64,000 nucleotides of DNA from Bemisia tabaci (Eukaryota; Arthropoda; Insecta; Hemiptera; Aleyrodidae). Location: NCBI RefSeq assembly GCF_918797505.1, contig NC_092794.1, forward strand, positions 76,855,345-76,919,344, in the 5' to 3' direction. Positions 45,198 to 58,570 of this stretch are shown piece by piece. The notes beneath the pieces were generated by a model, which saw only the letters and a program-made list of their open reading frames with translations, ran no database searches and was not told the origin of the DNA. The position numbers and the translations under genes are program-made. Each line of letters opens with the position of its first letter. The stretch's first letter is position 1.

Positions 45198-45640
45198 TAT
45201 TACACTAATTTTGAAATCGAAAGAAAAATATAATTTGTAACTTAATTCGATCAACAATTTTGATGAACTACTCATGTAATGTAACTTTTTCATTTCCCTG
45301 GCGTAAATATTAAATTATGTTATGCAAGGGTAATTAATAAGGCGCAAGGATGTTAAGCTCACCGCAAGGTATCAGTCAATCAGAGCGTGCCAGGAATCGA
45401 TAACTACATACAGAATGTGTCAATATGTATCCATGTTTATCGATGTGGATATAGTTAGTTAGGATATATGTTTCGATGTTATTACCACGAAATTAATGAT
45501 AGTTTTATTAAGAGACTTGAGTACAAATAGAAGAGACTTGCTTGAAGTAAAAAGTAACTGAACTATGGTTATACCATAAATTACAAGCAATTGCTATCAT
45601 CAGCATTGTATCAGCTGATATAAATATTATGCTTCAACAG
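45198..45640. other. Unassigned AT-rich sequence
   Basis: Nothing recognised. Confidence 0.35.
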
Positions 45641-45837
45641 ATGTATATCGATAAAGATTATTTATCGATATGAATCGATATTGGTATAGATCGAAATATA
45701 TCGATATAGGTATATATACATTGATACGTATCGATATACATACATATCCATCTATCTATATCGATATAGGTATACTTAGATATCGATCTAGGTATATTTT
45801 GATATCGATACCGGTATAGGTAAATCGATATGTATCG
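45641..45837. repeat. TATCGATA-rich simple repeat
   Basis: The motif TATCGATATAGGTATA and shorter variants recur about ten times. Confidence 0.8.
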
Positions 45838-46285
45838 ATGCAAAAGGATATATATCACATAAAACACATGAAATACAAAAAACGCATCACACACAAACAA
45901 CATGTCAAACACAAAAAACACATCAATCACAAAAAACACATCAAACAAAAACAACGCATCAAACAGAAAAATACATCAATCAAACACATCAAACAAAAAA
46001 ACACAACAAACTCATCAAACACAAAAAACACAACAAACTCATCAAACACAAAAAACACATCAAACACAAACAACCCATCAAACACAAAAACACATAATAC
46101 ACAAAAAACACATGAAACACATCAAGCAAACAGTCAAACACATCAAATACAAACAACCCATCAAACACAAAAACACTTGAAGCAATCACAGCAAACACAT
46201 CAACAAACACAGCAAACACACCAAACGCATCAAACACATCAAACACAACAAACACATCAAACACATCAAACTGCGATACACATGG
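45838..46285. repeat. Minisatellite of CACATCAAACACAAAAAA type
   Basis: Irregular CATCAAACACA and AAAAAACACA units fill about 450 bases. Both plus-strand reading frames are open and give peptides of only a few residue types (T, H, Q, N, K), and the minus strand gives V/F/C-rich ones. This is a repeat artefact and not a gene. Confidence 0.9.
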
Positions 46286-46309
46286 ATTCGTCCGAATAGA
46301 CTTATGATT

Positions 46310-46600
46310 TCAAAACATTTCTGGATTTATTGAATGCAACAATTTGAGAGTATTTTATTTTCGTTCTAAAAATGAAAGAAAAACGTAATTTTCTGCAGAT
46401 ATTGATGAAAAATCTTTGTCATGGGAGCCTGAAAGTGCGTCCAAACAAAGTTAAAATTTCAAAAAATTTCCGGATCTATTGAACTCAAAAATTTGAAAGT
46501 ATTTTGTGTTGAAAATGAAAAAAGGTGTAATTTTCTGCAGCAATTGATGGGAAATCTGCGTCACGGAACTCTCAAAATGCGTCTATATGGATTTAAATTT
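46310..46600. repeat. Two diverged copies of a roughly 150-bp tandem repeat
   Basis: ATTTCTGGATTTATTGAATG at 46317 and ATTTCCGGATCTATTGAACT at 46467 begin units that share GTAATTTTCTGCAG and GAAAATGAAA. Confidence 0.65.
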
Positions 46601-46654
46601 GTTTACATTTGAACCAATGGAGGGCTCGATATTTTATTGAATGACGTAGCAACT

Positions 46655-46900
46655 AAATCAGTCTATTGAGGAGCCTGCTAAAACTGTTATGTAGTGCGCG
46701 ATTTGATTCTGGCAGACTCTGGTTGGTCATGTGGGTGATAAATTCAAAATTTTCGAAACCAATACTACAAGATAACGTCAATGCTCCCATTGGGAGTCCA
46801 TTTCAGGAATTTTCATTTCGTAAATCTTGTTCTTTGCGAAATTTTGAGGAGGAAACGGAGGATGCTTCAATCCGGTGGCCCTGAAATAGGCCGATGGAAT
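46655..46900. repeat. Single right arm of the AAGGTGCGAATT foldback family
   Basis: ACTGTTATGTAGTGCGCGATTTGA, written here as TGTAGTGCGCGATTTGA, matches the start of the right arm at about 39490. TTCAGGAATTTTCATTTCGT and GGAGGAAACGGAGGATGC follow in the family order. Confidence 0.6.
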
Positions 46901-46964
46901 GAAATTCGAACTCGGTAGAGTATTGCGAGGAGCGAGGCTGCTGCTGTGCATTACCCTCATGACA

Positions 46965-47115
46965 CTATCAAAACCGTTGCTCTGAAAATGGCGTCACATG
47001 GGGTCACGTGGTCCTCCATGGAGACCCTCAAAGATCCTCGGCCCCACAATTTTTGAGGATCACGTGGCCTCACGACGTGACGCCACTTTGAGAGCTCATA
47101 CTTTGATCGTGTAAT
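46965..47115. repeat. Palindromic MITE with CTCAAAGTGGCGTCAC-type arms
   Basis: The arms GCTCTGAAAATGGCGTCACA (46980) and GTGACGCCACTTTGAGAGCT (47076) are inverted. TGATCGTGTAATA closes the right side. A close relative is at 52488-52582. Confidence 0.6.
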
Positions 47116-50100
47116 ACGGGCTCAGCGAGCGCAGGAATACGGTGCCTACACTAGAAACAAGAGTCGATTAGGAGAAGAGGCCGCGTCTGTCACATTGACG
47201 GGTGCTGGAACAACCATAAGCATAGGGAAGTTCGATGGACCCAGGTCAGTTCAAAAACATGATGTTCCTTGGAATTTCCCAATCAGCGACCAACTCCCCC
47301 GATTTGCTGTTTCATTACTTTCCAAACATTTCCCAGATTTGCGCTGCTCCTTTGCAAAGTCCCCCCCCCCCCCCCGAACTTTCTGATCCCACACGACCGA
47401 TGAAATCTGATCGGGGGAACAGCAGAGTGGGACAAGCAAATAAGGGAAGTTTAACAGCCCTCGTCGCCATTTTGCAAAGATTACCTCATTCAACTTTCCT
47501 GTCGGACTGACCTGAGTCTATCGACCTTGGAGCATAGGTGCGAGGAGTGGCCTAGAGAGTGCCTAGGTAGCATTGTATAAGCTATTAGAAGAGGCCAATC
47601 CGTGATGGCTGCAGAAGCGAGAGGCGCTAGTATGCCGCCACCAAGAGGCTGGCAGGAAAGCTCAGTGAGCTGGACGCCACGAAACAGACATCGGAATACT
47701 TCTGCTTAGTGCCAGTAATTTGCCTGCAAACGTCAGACACATCATTTTGCCGCCATTTTGAACTTGAAACTACGTGGAAACACAAAAAGGTGATAAATAC
47801 GGTAAAACTGTAAACCGCCCGCGTATATCTCATTAACAAAGTAAACAGTTGATACACAATCCTCTGTGATATTCATGGCTGAAAAGCCTCAGAGACACCA
47901 AAATTACACATGTATGGTAGAGAATTAGTCGTGTATGCAAAATGAGCTTACAAAAATTTGCAAAGCTGTACCTGAGGTGTGACATAAAATCCGCAGAATT
48001 ACGCAAAAGTTCATTTAATTTATCAAGATTTCACTTCATCAAGATCATTTATCAAGATTTGTGCCTCTGATGCCATCACTGTTCATTTATTAACTCTTTA
48101 TTTTGCACCATTTGCCGTCACAATTTACCGTTCCGACTCAAAACAGCCCCGTCATTTGAAGTAATAAGTGGCCAGGTTAAGGAAAAATTAATATACTTAG
48201 CGGATTCCAGAAAGTTTTGTAACGGATCAGAAGAATGTTGAGCGAATATATATGTATATATTTAAAAAAAAAAAAAAACCGATTTTTTAAAGAAAGATTC
48301 CACCTCTGATAAAAAATGCCGTTCGTTTTTTTCTTCTTTGTTGACATCCCGCACAATCAAATTAATGTTTGATTGCCAACTAACTGATCGATTCGTATAA
48401 AAATTATGACGGAGAACTAGTAAAAGAGAGGAGACTTTTTTTCGCCTCAAAATTTCTGCTATCCGTTTGGCACTTGAATTTTTTTGTGTGAAGTTTGACC
48501 ATTTATTTCCTTGGGTCCTACCATACAACTTGATTAAAAAAATCATGCTTGTCACGGGTAATACGAGAGTTCATACGTTGAAAAAAGGCCACTCAAAAAT
48601 TAACTACAGTAGAAAAGTACCTTAATGTATTTTCATTCATGGCATAAAGACAATGCTCTACAGAACTTTATCCAGTTCATTTACCTATAATTTAAGAAAC
48701 TAGTCAAAATTCAATTGAGAGTCTAGATAGACGAGGTGCATAAGTACCGTTTCTGCTATTTCAATTCAAGAAATATGCGCGATGAAAGTTCCAAAATTAT
48801 GTGGGGGCCAAAAAAAAATGGATTTTTGCAGAAAATTTTGCACAGAATTAATTTTCAAGACAAGTCTTAGTTGAAATTGTTACTATCTCCATTTTTTCCA
48901 AAAATTGCACTGATGCTTCACGTCCTCCAATCCCCTCAATTGTATTTTAATCAATTTTGTCAGTTGAATTCGATCCATGCTGAATGCTGAATGAAATCTG
49001 TGCCATTTATTTCTCTACGTAGAGAGGTGTTCTGCGGATGAGCCGGAAATCGTGGTTCTTCACAGCAAAATACCTGAGTGGCCTACAATATTCGATTAGA
49101 TGTAAGAAAAAAAAAACGCCAGAAAAACCAAAGTAAGAATTAAGTATGGCAACTAGAGGCTGCAATGGATAACCGTCTTTGTGCAGCTTCAGTAGACCAT
49201 GAACTCTGCATAGAAAGATGTTGTCGAATCTCTCACATTCAGTGATGAAGTAAATAATATTTACGAAACAAAACTAGAACGCACGGAGAGCCATTAGACC
49301 ATTAGTGTCTTAAAGCATCTGTACTAGGCTTCCATCCTGGTTACTTCGTGTCGGAAGAACTACCTAGTGGATCTGGACATTGAATAGAATCGATCGCAAG
49401 GGGCCGTTTGAATATGACACAAGCAACATGCGAGAGGGGGGGATTTGAGCTTGTCTTGCTGGATCTTATGAGAGGCGGAAAGGGGTCAAAGACAGTCAAG
49501 GATAGTCTTACGTAAGCCTCTCACTTCTGAAAAATAAAAATATTTTGAACTCAAAATCATTTTTCTAGCTATTTTTTGGGTTCTTTCCGTTATTTTCAGA
49601 AAAATTTTGTTTGAAAAGGGGCTAACCAATCAAACCTAATTCAAAAGGGGGTTAAAAGATTGTAAAGTGAGAACTCACTTTTCTCAAATTTTAGACCTTC
49701 ATTGTCATTACAAGGTGTCTATTAAATTTTCGAAAGCGAAAAAACGGTCAAAATTAAGCTATTTTTGACGGGGTTTCCGCCATTGCAGGCATCGCCAGAC
49801 AAAAATTAGGAGACCTAGGAGTTTTCTGAAATGTGTTCTTCAATACTGATAGTATGGACTTGCTGTTCACAAATTGTCGGATTTTTCCTACCATTAGAGG
49901 CTGCTCAAAAAGTTTATTACACGTTCCAATACTGTGAAACGTTTTTTAGTGCTGCCAAGCGGAATGTTTGGGCGTTACCGAGCGAAGTGAGAGTAATCTA
50001 GGAGGAAAACAATTTTTCCCTTAATCTACAAGGTATGTGCTAGGTTTGGACCAATTTTTTGAACATCTAGCATCAAATCCCTACCACTAACTAAAATAGG

Positions 50101-50559
50101 TATCTTGAAAAGACGGTTAAAATGCCAACAAAATCGGGAAAATAACGATCTTTAGGCTCTGTGCGCGCCGAGTTAAACATTTTTTTTTTTTCAAAATCCC
50201 TTTGGCTACCGTGTTATTCTATCACATCGACATATTTAAGACCGTGCAAAATTTGGTTTGCTCGATTTAAAAAAATAAGTCCCAACCTAGGGTTGGGATT
50301 CTCGCATCTTGCAGGCGAAAATTCCGAGTTTTTTGCCCTAAATGATGCAAGACCCCTGAAATCCCTCTTCACCTTAAGATATCGATATTTGTGAGTCCAT
50401 GGATGGATTCTGCGTCTATAATAAACAGGGCTGATCATTTTTCATTCGTTTTGGTCCATAACTGTTGCCAAATTGCAGAAAAACAACGATTACCCCGTAA
50501 ATGAGAGAGGGAGTATACGAAGCTCATTCAGGAAGTACTTTTGGGGAAAACTTTGTAGA
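47116..50559. other. Large unassigned region
   Basis: I see no gene or RNA. Poly-C at 47360-47374 and poly-A at 48264-48278. ACAAGGTGTCTATTAAATTT at about 49710 looks like the left end of a TA-flanked mariner-like element whose right end may be 50619, but the ends do not pair. Confidence 0.35.
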
Positions 50560-50619
50560 GAAAAATGTCTGATTTTTATCTATAGAACACACTCCTACAG
50601 TATACCTTGGGACCTTCTG
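50560..50619. repeat. Right end of a TA-flanked CAGGG-type element (degenerate)
   Basis: CTATAGAACACACTCCTACA followed by CTTGGGACCTTCTG and TA resembles 37130-37192. Confidence 0.4.
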
Positions 50620-50621
50620 TA

Positions 50622-51484
50622 TAAAAAGTGCTGTCTAGTGTCGATGCAATGTTGCTTTTTACGCACAATGGTAAGGAGGACTATTCATAAGTTTAAGAAT
50701 CGAACGTTCCAATCATACGCGAAACGCAGTCCCTTTTTGTTTAAAAGTAAAAGAAGAAAAAATTGTCGGAAGGCCTATTTATGGGCTCGAGCGAGCCTTA
50801 GAGATGATGAGATCCATATCCTGTAGTCCACATTCAACATCTGGCTCTCGCTCAAAGTGATGGGAAGCAAGGGGTTTACCGGATCGAACACCGCTCCAGG
50901 CACTAGGCGCGAGTGACACGACAGCACCCATCAGTCAGATGGGCATCGAGTGTCAGGCTGATTGACGAGTGTCGCTATTTCTGGACGATTTCCGATTGCA
51001 GAAGTGGCTCAAATTAGTTAACCGCTCGGATTCCGAATCGTGCTTGTTCAAACTCTAAGAAGGGAAGCCGGCTAAATTATTCAATACAGTCGAGCGATAA
51101 TCACGGAAAATTATTCCGACAGAAAAAAGTAAAACCGAGGCATCAAATCGAAATCAATTGCCGCTTTGCCCCCCCCCCCTCCCCCGACAACGTGCAGAAG
51201 CATCCCCTCCCCGTCTCACAGCTTGAATTTCCCATCGAAACAAATGCATCCATAGCTCCAGAAAAGACGACACTTTGGTGCGTATCAATTTCTGGCAGGA
51301 GGCACAACCGAAACGATCGGCAACGTTTTGACCACATTAATTAAGCATCCTTACGTCATTAGTAGTAAAGGCATCCGTTCACCCCACCCCATCCCATTAT
51401 TTTTTCCCTAACCCTCATTTTACTGAAAAATTGCAACCCTGATTTTTATTTTCACTTGTTTCAAATCAAATCGGGTGATTATGC
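50622..51484. other. Unassigned sequence
   Basis: No gene. Poly-C at 51170-51185. Confidence 0.35.
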
Positions 51485-51914
51485 GAGTGGCGAGGCGTGA
51501 ATGATCGATTATCGATATTTCCCCAGTAGAAGCGGTGGTAAAAGATCGATTATCAAGACGTTCGTCGCAAACACCCTCTTTATCGATCCTTTTCCGCGTA
51601 GATTTAAATGGCAGATCAATTGATGACCTGCAAAGCTTGCCACACTGCCCACTGTACTATGCTCGTCGATCAAGGGCTGCTTTCGCTGGAGGGTATACTA
51701 ATTGCCAGGACAAGGGACCGCGTTCTGCGCCAAAGCTGTCTGCCGCGGGGACGTGATCAGTGCTTTGCTAAATATCGATTGATCTGCCATTTAAACCCAT
51801 GTAAAGGATCAATGAACAGGGTGTTTGCAACGAACACCTAGATAATCGATTCTTTACGTTGGCTTCAAATGGGGAAATATCGATACCTAATCGATCATTC
51901 ACGCCTCGCCACTG
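51485..51914. mobile_element. 430-bp foldback with CAGTGGCG-like (hAT-type) ends
   Basis: Left GAGTGGCGAGGCGTGAATGA and right TCATTCACGCCTCGCCACTGG pair, with arms of about 140 bases (to GGCAGATCAAT/ATTGATCTGCC). ATCGATTATCGATA motifs recur within the arms. GTGATT occurs in both flanks, a possible remnant of an 8-bp duplication. CAGTGGCG termini are common in hAT elements, so a non-autonomous hAT is likely. Confidence 0.75.
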
Positions 51915-52367
51915 GACGTGATTGATAATATCGTAAACGGAAGAAAAATGATCTCGATTCCGCGCTAGCGCGGAGGGTTGGGGGATTTTGTCAAAGGATT
52001 ATAATTTTAGTCATGAATCGATGCGAATTCAATGGCGATCGACAACCTGGACGCGGTGCGGCGTAGCGAGTTTGTCAAGCCTGCCTCATCAGCACAAGGC
52101 ATCACGCTTGTAACCTTTGGACTAATCTAGGTATAAACTTGGGATTTAGCAATTCTTCCCAGGTCGAAAGAAATTAAACTCTTCGGAATCCCCATAATTT
52201 TAAGGGGATTACCGAGGCGGCAAAAAAGAACCATAGGGATTGTAGGGGTATTGCAGGACTTCGGATCATCCTGTGTAATAATTTATAGAACCAAGGACGT
52301 CCGTTACCCACAGCAACAAAGAAAATTTCATCAGATCCCAATAATCTTGATCACCATGTCAGACAAT
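51915..52367. other. Unassigned sequence
   Basis: No gene seen. GGACTTCGGATCATCCTGTG at 52257 may be another degenerate TA-element end. Confidence 0.35.
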
Positions 52368-53085
52368 GCAGTGGAATGGACTGTGACCGCCTGACAAGGT
52401 GCAAATTTAAGCATTATGACGTATGCTTTCTCATCAAAATTTCACCTCGAACACGCACGATTCTAGGGACCTTGATGCCTGTATCACGCGATCAAAGTAC
52501 TTCTAAAAGTGGCATCATGTGGAGTCACGTGACCTCACGTGATGCTACTTTGAGAGCTCTACTTGATCGTGTGATATAAGTTCAACAAAAATTAATCATA
52601 ATAACTCGTAACCAAGATAATAAAGTTTTTATTTATCATCGGTGGTTCCTTCAAATCTGAATTTTCCACTCACAAAAAAAAAGAACGAAAGTGTCCTTTA
52701 ATCAATTTGCGCATTCCAGCAATTTTGACAGGCTCTTCAATTGAGCAGTAGGCATTTTTACTCCACTTTTTGTCATTCCAAGTGTGAACAACGTGCAATA
52801 GCCGAGCCGAAGCACCGAGATTGAGTCCGTCGTATTTTGATACTGAAAGACTGTCGCATGGTAACGTTTAGTGTGCGATTTAACTTATATAGATTTTAAC
52901 TGTTTTTATTGTGTCGTGTCCTCCCGTTACAGTTTTTACTGTGAAAGGGAGGTTTGAATCGATGCATGGTAAAACTTTAATATCATCGGCTCGGAGTTAC
53001 TTTCAGTAATTTTCGCAGTACAAATCGTGTTCTACAAGAAAGTACCATACTCACTCTCCGATACCTATTGGATCATGTGCTCAAA
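52368..53085. mobile_element. Foldback of the AAGGTGCGAATT family carrying a MITE
   Basis: The left arm (GGAATGGACTGTGACCGCCTG, given here from AATGGACTGTGACCGCCTG, then AAGGTGCAAATTTAAGCATT) and the right arm (about 52855-53085, ATTTTCGCAGTACAAATCGTG to CCGATACCTATTGGATC) correspond to those at 39148-39697. The left arm is interrupted at 52488-52582. Confidence 0.6.
52488..52582. mobile_element. About 95-bp palindromic MITE inside the foldback
   Basis: TATCACGCGATCAAAGTA pairs with TACTTGATCGTGTGATA around the centre GTCACGTGACCTCACGTGA. It shares the CTTTGAGAGCTC segment with 46965-47115. The copies at 31165 and 39213 read ACGATNTGTACNACRAAAATTAC without it. Confidence 0.7.
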
Positions 53086-56000
53086 CCTCTCTCACAACTT
53101 ACTGTTGAAGTTGTGATAATTTGCTCAGGAAGTTAAGCCAGCTCCGGTAGAATGAGTCAAAAGAATCCCTCTTCTCGTTAGTGCTTAAGATCGAGCCGAG
53201 TGCACGCAGTTTACGGAACACCCAGCGCAACGTGTTCCTGCTAAAATTGGTGAGTACAAATGAGTAGAAAATCAAAGTCATATCAGTAGGATTTCTACTC
53301 ACATAAGTAGGAAGTTCTAATCATGTCAGTTGGCGAATTCTGAATAGCCTACTCGTCATTTTTAGCGCAGGGGTGTCTATCCTGATAGCTACCTTCCTCT
53401 TCCTTGTCTCTCCCTCCCCCCCTCACTCTTGTATGTTTGATAACTTCAATGATAAACAATGTAAGGATCAGGGTGAGAGGTAAGGAAGCGAGCGTAAGAG
53501 AGAGAGAAAGTGATCTCGACTGGGAATGGAAAGGCCTGAGAAGTCTGAGATCAGACTGTCCCTCAGAGGTAGAGGCTACTGACCACTATTAGGTATACGC
53601 TGTTCCACACCGGCTTGATTTACCGGGCAGATTATTAAAACTTAAACCGTGAAAAGACTGATTTAGTGGCTGCGTCATGGTTCAATTATAAACAAACCCG
53701 TAACCTTGTCTCTGATCCGTGCCCTTTGCGCCATGGTGGTAAATTACAAATACAAAAGTTTTTTGCAATCAAAATACCTCGTGTTTAAGGGCAGGCAATT
53801 CTTTTTGTCGGGGACTTACGTTCAATGCCTTAAACTGTCCATTAATTGGTCTGCTCGCGAAAAATTAAAATTTTTTCGAAGACTGAATAATGTGCCTTTC
53901 TCTCTATCATGCTGCAAATTTTTGTCGACAAATATTGTATACATAGGAAGATACTGATCAAAGAGAGGCCGTTGCGGATGTTACGAAAAATACCTCTCAT
54001 CTTTAAGGACCTTACTTTGACTTTAATTTTTATAGAAACTATTGACTTCATCGAAATTCTGGTTGGCCCTGGTAAAGACTACTTTTAATCAAGTATCCAT
54101 CTCAAATAAATAAAGTATTTATGTTTTTGTTGAGATATTGCCATTTTTATGGTATTATGGACGTTACACACATAGAACTTCGTACCTTAAGTAGGTTATG
54201 TACCTACCCTCGCGGTTTATGAAGTACTTAAGTGAATATTAAAAGTTAACAGCATGAAGTAGGAAAGCCATGCAGTTGTCACAACGGAAAATGTATCCCA
54301 CCTTAAATTAAATAGAAATAGCTGTAAGAAACTTTTTCGAAGAAAATATCTTTCTGAGATGATGGTAGAGTCGAGTCTCTATCTTTAAAATACAACTTAA
54401 AAATAAATTGAAGCATACATTTTTGGGGGAAATGAACAGTACGACAAAAAAAAGAGGTGTTACGTTTGCCATCCAATAAGGAATCTGAATTTCATCCTCC
54501 CGAAGCTTCTCCTGCCCCCCTCGGTAGATAAAGTGGGGGTACTGGTGTCCGTCAAAATTTCGACATTATTTCGTCAAATTCAGGCGGTACAAAAAATTTT
54601 AAGCCAGACCATTACCAACAAATCCAAAATTGGCCAAGTGGGCTGCCCAGAAAATTTCCTCCGAGTTTCACCCAAGAAAATATTTCATTATATGTTGAAA
54701 AAATCACGAAAAGGTGATTTTCTCGGGCATCGACAGATGGCAGCAATATGCGGCATTCCCGATGGGGGCCCCCGCGTGTGCACTGTGGTAACGCTGTTGT
54801 AGCAGAAGCCGCATGACTGACACAACAACCGTGCTGTTTAACACGAAGAGACGTTATGAGCAATTACGAATAATAATTACGTTGAATTTAAATGCACATC
54901 ATTAGGACAAATTATCAAATATTTAAAAAAAAAAAAACAATAGGAAACGTTTTACCGAAATTAAATTTAAAATTGAACACACTTTGTACGTAAATATAAA
55001 GTGAGACATACCAAAGGGCTGCCACAGTATACCTGAATTTATAATAGGAGCTTCTTAAACAAGTTAAATGTGAGATCACCTCTTGATAGAGCCGTGGAAC
55101 GTTCTCTAAGTTGCAGACGTTACACTTTTTTGACTTTGTGATAACTAAAGTATCTAACTACGTTCTGACACCACTGGAGTATCGATGAAAACCATGTCCA
55201 GCAGTACTAATAATACTAAGCTGTATGGCATTTAGTGTAGTAACTATCATAATAATAAGATGATCATCAAACTCAAACTATTCCTTTCTTGGGATAATTC
55301 GAACAATTTCCCAACTGATTTCATATGAAATTAATATAATTATGATTTTAATTACTGTAATAATAATTCCAGAACAAATAAGCTTCATGCTATAAGCTAA
55401 ATTGCAATAAGCTAACATTAGAAAACATGAACACTGGCTTCTGCAGTAAATGGCATCAAGTTCAGTAGTTTTTTTATTGCGGATTAATACATTTTCACAT
55501 TCCTTGACAAAATAAGGGAAAATCTTGCATACCTACCTTTGAACTTTTCTGCTCTTTGAAGGCTGTTTGATATTGTTGAGGAACTGTAAACTCCATACGT
55601 GGTTGTAAATCTTATAAATGCAATGTGTAGTGAATTAAAATTACTCCAAACATACCTAACCTTGAAAATCACTGGTATAAATATGTCTTCAGAAAAACTG
55701 GAACATCTTGCGAATCTAGGAACTTGAAATGAAAAGTGAACTCATCTCATAAAATTGAAGATTCTTCCTGTTCGGTGCATAGCATTTTAGAGTCAGTTAA
55801 GCTCGGGAGGGATTTGCCTGCAAATAGTCGAGTCTTACAGTTTTCGGTACGAGAAGAACGATGCGCACGTTAAAATTTCACGAAAAATTGTCTCCGCGGA
55901 GATATAACGCTTCCTTTTTCGAAAACATGTTTGAACCGACCGCCGTGAATCGTCGAATCTGCGCGTCATAGAACGGGAAGATGGCGGCACAGAAGCCGAC

Positions 56001-56471
56001 CTGCTTACTACCGCCACGCCGCCGTTGTTGACATCACGATTTCTCGTTTGAGGTTAAGTAAGTTCTGTGTGAATATTTCATATCCTACATAGGTACACAT
56101 GTATCGCATTCTGATTGAAAAGCTTAGAGAATTAAGAACAATGGATATGAATCTCAAACAAAGTAACCTACATAACCTCCAATTTACCAACAAAAACATA
56201 CCGCCAACGCGACGCCACCGTATATTCTTCATAGAGTACAATAGAGTCGCAAAGTACTGGATCGCCGATTATAAGTTACTTTTGGAGGCTGTTTTTTCCA
56301 GTTCTCCGGAGACTAGTGTGCGGCGACTAGCGATGACGCGTACGCAGAGACCCGCGCCCGGCGCTCCCCACTCCCGACTCGGCTCCGTTCGTCGGCTAGG
56401 TCCACACACATTGAATCAGCTAACAATAAGTAGGCCGGTAATAAGTCTGAAATTGAGACCATGTATGAATA
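53086..56471. other. Large unassigned region
   Basis: AT-rich with no recognisable gene, RNA or paired repeat. The 80-90-residue open frames near 53706 and 54533 have no motif I recognise. Confidence 0.35.
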
Positions 56472-57378
56472 CTAGCCATTCTGGACGCGCTTTGCGCGTC
56501 CCTCACGATGAGCCTAGGGGTGCGCCATGCGCCCCCTGGACCCCCGGTCACTCGCTGCGCGAGTGACGTTTAGCTCGCTCCACCAGCCATTTTTCTGAAT
56601 AGTTGGACGTTTGATCGATGATGTATCCATTTTGGAGACCCTCAAGACAAAAATGATTTTGTCACAGAACCTTGCTACCGGAGCGTGCCATCATTTGCTT
56701 ATGAATAGATGTGTGGAGATGAAGCGATGATGGGGATCGATCATTTCTTCAAAAACGCATTTGACTGGGACGTCATCCCTTCGGGTGGCGGAAAAAGACA
56801 ATCCATGGATCTCCTTCCGCGATTTGACTCGCTGAAGTAGCAAAAGTTCATCTTTACCTCTTAAGAAGATGATCGGTGGCGTAGGGGTCTAAAAACTGTT
56901 CAACGATAGTATAGTTCGAGTTCCGAATCGCAATGAGCCCACTCGTGTTTTTTTTCTTATATTTTCATCGCATAGGTATAAATTTCTCTGATGTTTTTGT
57001 TTTATTCTCTCTGATTGCATATTAGTAATCATATTCTCTTTTCATTTCCTTTCCCTTACCTTTTTCCTTTTCTGTAGCATCTGTGTCCATTTACAATTAT
57101 TATTTTAAAATAGGTTTCCCCTAGTATACAATTGATGCTTCAAACGGAATCAATTGTTTTAATGACATTTCCGGCTAAATCATGGGTTTTCCCAGGAGGG
57201 CAGCCTCTCGTCCCTCCCGGACTCTATTGTTGCCAGATAAGTTGCTTTTTTAGCACTTTTCCCAATCCAAATCCATGTAAAATTTTCACATTTATCGCAC
57301 AATCTGGCAACCTCTCGAGTGAAACAGAAAAAGGTAGAATCGCTGAAAGTCTGAATCCTTCGAAGTTTACATTAATGA
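56472..57378 (-). mobile_element. Helitron family 2, copy 2 (uninterrupted)
   Basis: A|CTAGCCATTCTGGACGCGC opens the plus-strand view with the 3' hairpin (GACGCGCAAAGCGCGTCC when read on the minus strand). It aligns with 12096-13735 except for the pogo-like insertion. It ends ATTAATGA|T. The copy lacks any open frame of interest and shows scattered substitutions against copy 1. Confidence 0.8.
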
Positions 57379-58010
57379 TGATGATGATGATGATGATTAT
57401 CCAGGAGTAACATACATTAATGGATTCATTATGGCTTTGAATATCTAATTACAGCAAAATTTGCAAAAATTAATATAGATGGAAATAATAAAAGTCGAAA
57501 AAACACAAGCAGTTGTTGATTTCTCCGTAAGCCACCGTGTTAGAAATGCCGGTTGGTTCACACTTTGTATAAGTCAGAAATTAAATATCTGTATGAATAA
57601 AATCCAGGAGTAACAAACATCAATGGATTCATTATGGCTTTGACCATCTATTTATAGCAAAATTTGCACAAATTAATATCGATTGACTAAAAAAATGTCG
57701 AAAAAACACAAGCAGTCTTTGCTTTTCCCGTAAGCCGCCGTGATAAGAAATGCTGGTCGGTTCACACTTGGTTTAAGACTCAATTTACGTCCCTTTTTGA
57801 ATATTATTCAAGAGTATGATACATTAATGAATTCACTATGGCTTTAACTACCTGTTTGCAGCAAAATTTGCAAAAATTAATGATGATTGAATTAAAAATG
57901 TCGAAAAAACACAAGCAGTTCTTGATTTCTCCATAAGCCACCATGATCGTAAGTGCCGTTAGGTTCACACTTGGTTCACACTTTTCGGAGCACAAGCAGC
58001 TCTGAAAGGC
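57379..58010. repeat. About 204-bp tandem array, three copies, beginning with (GAT)n
   Basis: Units begin near 57401, 57604 and 57809 with CCAGGAGTAACATACATTAATG or a variant. They contain GATTCATTATGGCTTTGA, GCAAAATTTGCAAAAATTAAT and GTCGAAAAAACACAAGCAGT, and end GGTTCACACTTGG. A short GATGAT run joins the first unit to the Helitron end. Divergence is moderate; non-coding. Confidence 0.85.
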
Positions 58011-58570
58011 CCGTTAATGGATTGACTTTATCGGCGCTCCAGTACATTGCGACTCTATTGTACTCTATGGTATTCTTCCACAACGCATTCCGCCACCATC
58101 TTGATCGTGACGTGTACGTTCGACATCTACGAGCGCGCAGTTCAAACGCCGTTTTAGGCCACCCGAATTTTCGGCACTTTCAAATAAACTTTTCTCCCGT
58201 TTGCAGTCATCAAAAAAATTTAGGAAAAAAAACTGTAAGCTTCGGTCACTTACTACTTTCGAATGACTTGATAAAAAAAAATGACGTAACTGACTCAACT
58301 TGATTTTTATCCTCGAAGGTCCTGTTCAGAAACAATTGCCCTCAATGAGCCCTTAATTGATTTACGACATGTCAGTATCGCACTGAATTGTAATGAATTG
58401 ACGTACTTAATCGACTTACACAGAATTTGTACATAAGTTTATGTTATTTGTTTTGGTTTGAACCACTGAGTTCGATACCTATCAGTGGCTTGCACAGAGT
58501 TAGCACAACTATGACTTTCGATCAGCATCAATTAACGAGTGCAATGGAATAACACAATTGAAAATCAGAG
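58011..58570. other. Unassigned sequence
   Basis: Nothing recognised; opposite-strand open frames at 58065-58303 look like chance. Confidence 0.35.

Noticed and set aside
45838..46299. 153-residue Gln/His/Thr-rich protein on the plus strand
   Set aside because: It is the translation of a CATCAAACACA minisatellite; all nearby frames on both strands are open for the same reason.
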